DNA from: Pedobacter sp.
GTDB taxonomy: Bacteria; Bacteroidota; Bacteroidia; Sphingobacteriales; Sphingobacteriaceae
Assembly (NCBI GenBank): GCA_030149995.1
Contig: JASLGV010000518.1
Coordinates: 1 to 7,153, forward strand
Direction of reading: 5' to 3'
DNA length: 7,153 nucleotides
How positions within the stretch are numbered: position 1 is the stretch's first letter; each line of letters opens with the position of its first letter. Made by a program: the position numbers and the translations under genes. The notes under the pieces were generated by a model. That model ran no database searches. It was not told the origin of the DNA and saw only the letters and a program-made list of their open reading frames with translations. Below are positions 6,658 to 7,153 of the stretch, one piece after another.

Positions 6658-6783
6658 ATGAAAGCTGAAACGGACATAATGGTACCGGATTTTTGTAACA
6701 TCGGAGTTACATTGTTAAGGCGTATAGAACTAAATCGTTTACAGACAGGGTTTTTATATCTGCCCTTTTTTAACAAGTGTTAA
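6658..6783 (+). CDS. doubtful small ORF, 41 codons
   Basis: The frame starts ATG 6658 (MKAETDIMVPDFCNIG) and ends at TAA 6781-6783, with a Leu/Phe-rich C-terminal half (TGFLYLPFFNKC). AAGGTGG sits just upstream of the start, closer than a usual Shine-Dalgarno and unusual for this phylum. Codons include ATA, CTA and AGG, unlike the real genes here. The dyad at 6694-6711 and the hairpin at 6770-6783 lie inside it, which fits a regulatory region better than a gene. Confidence 0.18.
   Translation: MKAETDIMVPDFCNIGVTLLRRIELNRLQTGFLYLPFFNKC
6694..6711. repeat. inverted repeat TGTAAC-N6-GTTACA
   Basis: Two perfect 6-bp arms (6694-6699 and 6706-6711) are separated by ATCGGA. The 18-bp dyad has the size and spacing of a site for a dimeric helix-turn-helix regulator. 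It also could form an RNA hairpin, but without a T-run. No target gene is obvious. Confidence 0.45.
6770..6783. repeat. palindrome TTAACAAGTGTTAA
   Basis: Arms TTAAC (6770-6774) and GTTAA (6779-6783) surround AAGT, directly after a run of six T (6766-6771). The element may be a small operator or the tail of a structured RNA. It is short enough to arise by chance in AT-rich DNA. Confidence 0.3.
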
Positions 6784-6844
6784 ATTCTCGCTTACCAGCC
6801 GATCTGGATTAAACCAATGGGGGCTTAAACTGTTCTATACTGTG

Positions 6845-6943
6845 ATGAGGATACTGGAAAACATATTTTATGGCATAGTTGGCATTGCTACGATTATGAT
6901 ACTATTTATAGCCGACTTTTTTAAGCACAAGGAAGATGTCTGA
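6845..6943 (+). CDS. doubtful small membrane peptide, 32 codons
   Basis: The frame runs from ATG 6845 to TGA 6941-6943 and reads MRILENIFYGIVGIATIMIL, then FIADFFKHKEDV. Residues about 7-24 form one hydrophobic segment long enough to cross the membrane, followed by a charged tail, the layout of many regulatory small membrane proteins. Against it: five Ile codons are ATA, with CTA and AGG also used, unlike the larger genes here, and there is no clear ribosome-binding site. AT-rich random sequence readily encodes Ile/Phe-rich peptides. Its last 8 bases (ATGTCTGA) contain the start of the next frame, an arrangement seen in translationally coupled pairs. I recognise no family. Confidence 0.28.
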   Translation: MRILENIFYGIVGIATIMILFIADFFKHKEDV

Positions 6944-7145
6944 AAAAATAAAACTTAGTCCACAAGATAGGTACTGAGCACTGTGTATAACGGGTAACCT
7001 TTATGGCATGATGCCATATTTGTTTTTTAAGGAACGTTTGCAGGCATCCGTAAATTCGGCTGTGTGCTTTTGTGTGGATGAGAAAAATGAGGTAATTGTA
7101 TACATGGAAGTGTACATAAACGGATACTCAAATTACAGCAAGTAA
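6936..7145 (+). pseudogene. 69-codon frame interrupted by one TGA
   Basis: ATG 6936 opens MSEKIKLSPQDRY and is stopped by TGA at 6975-6977. The same frame then continues open (ALCITGNLYG, MMPYLFFKERLQASVNSAVC, a VDEKNEVIVYMEVYINGYSN stretch and YSK) to TAA 7143-7145. If read as one, it would be about 69 residues with a beta-hairpin-like VIVYMEVYI segment. It could be a small gene broken by a nonsense mutation, two unrelated short frames (the second starting at ATG 7008 or 7011, 45 codons), or chance. I do not recognise it. The start overlaps the stop of the preceding 32-codon frame by 8 nt. Confidence 0.25.
7002..7018. repeat. 17-bp perfect palindrome TATGGCAT-G-ATGCCATA
   Basis: Arms of 8 bp (7002-7009 and 7011-7018) flank a single central G. 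This is the strongest dyad in the right-hand region and has operator-like symmetry. Two ATG codons (7008 and 7011) of a 45-codon frame lie inside it, so it could cover a translation start or be an operator. No T-run follows closely enough for a terminator; the nearest is a TTTTTT at 7022-7027, after ATATTTG. Confidence 0.5.
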
Positions 7146-7153
7146 AAAGGGCC

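Larger units (their letters stand above)
6428..7153. other. 726-bp region without a conventional gene
   Basis: No frame here has a recognisable product. The left part must contain the clpB promoter, but no clear TTTG-N19-TAnnTTTG pair is present on the minus strand; TATATTTT (6502-6495) is the nearest -7 match and lacks a -33 partner. CTGAATT occurs three times (6457, 6470, 6540), the first two 13 nt apart. On the plus strand TTG (6523-6525) and AATTTTTG (6543-6550) form a poor promoter-like pair 17 nt apart. Behind it a 13-codon frame (6563-6604) contains an 8-T run. Inverted repeats lie at 6694-6711, 6770-6783 and 7002-7018. Tiny frames at 6658, 6845 and 6936/7008 are listed separately. Confidence 0.55.

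Noticed and set aside
7097..7116. Hairpin TGTATAC/GTGTACA near the right end
   Set aside because: It has a G-U pair and no T-run, and may simply reflect the sequence of the small open frame it lies in.
1..7153. CRISPR arrays, tRNA/rRNA genes, insertion sequences, attachment sites
   Set aside because: I saw no regularly spaced repeats, cloverleaf sequence, transposase or integrase frame, or terminal inverted repeats with target duplications.

Overview
The window looks like chromosomal DNA of a Bacteroidota bacterium, probably a Sphingobacteriaceae member such as Pedobacter or a relative. This is inferred from moderately low GC, start codons without a convincing Shine-Dalgarno sequence, AT-rich leaders, and the gene set: a DPP-IV-type S9 peptidase, a small outer-membrane beta-barrel protein, and a ClpB with a full middle domain. 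Genus-level placement is a guess from style, not from a search.

Layout. A 5'-truncated S9 peptidase gene runs rightward (2-1204) and ends at strong terminator hairpins. All other clear genes run leftward: an outer-membrane beta-barrel protein (1543-2145), an NADPH-dependent FMN reductase-type flavoprotein (2452-3009), a BLL6423-like cupin (3161-3646) and the disaggregase ClpB (3827-6427). Each leftward gene is followed by its own hairpin, and the gaps are 150-310 bp. They therefore look like single-gene transcription units that share a direction, not one operon. The peptidase and the barrel gene converge on a 338-bp spacer with a terminator near each end.

The right end (6428-7153) has no conventional gene. 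It carries the ClpB upstream region, several inverted repeats, and three or four very short open frames whose coding status is doubtful. One is a 69-codon frame broken by a single in-frame TGA, whose start overlaps the stop of a 32-codon membrane-peptide-like frame.

Functionally this is mostly housekeeping: protein disaggregation (ClpB), peptide degradation (S9 peptidase), envelope (barrel protein) and flavin/quinone-type reduction (FMN reductase). I find no mobile element, CRISPR array, tRNA/rRNA gene, toxin-antitoxin pair or defence system. The unexplained material is limited to the dyads and tiny frames at the right end and the structured spacers around the barrel gene.
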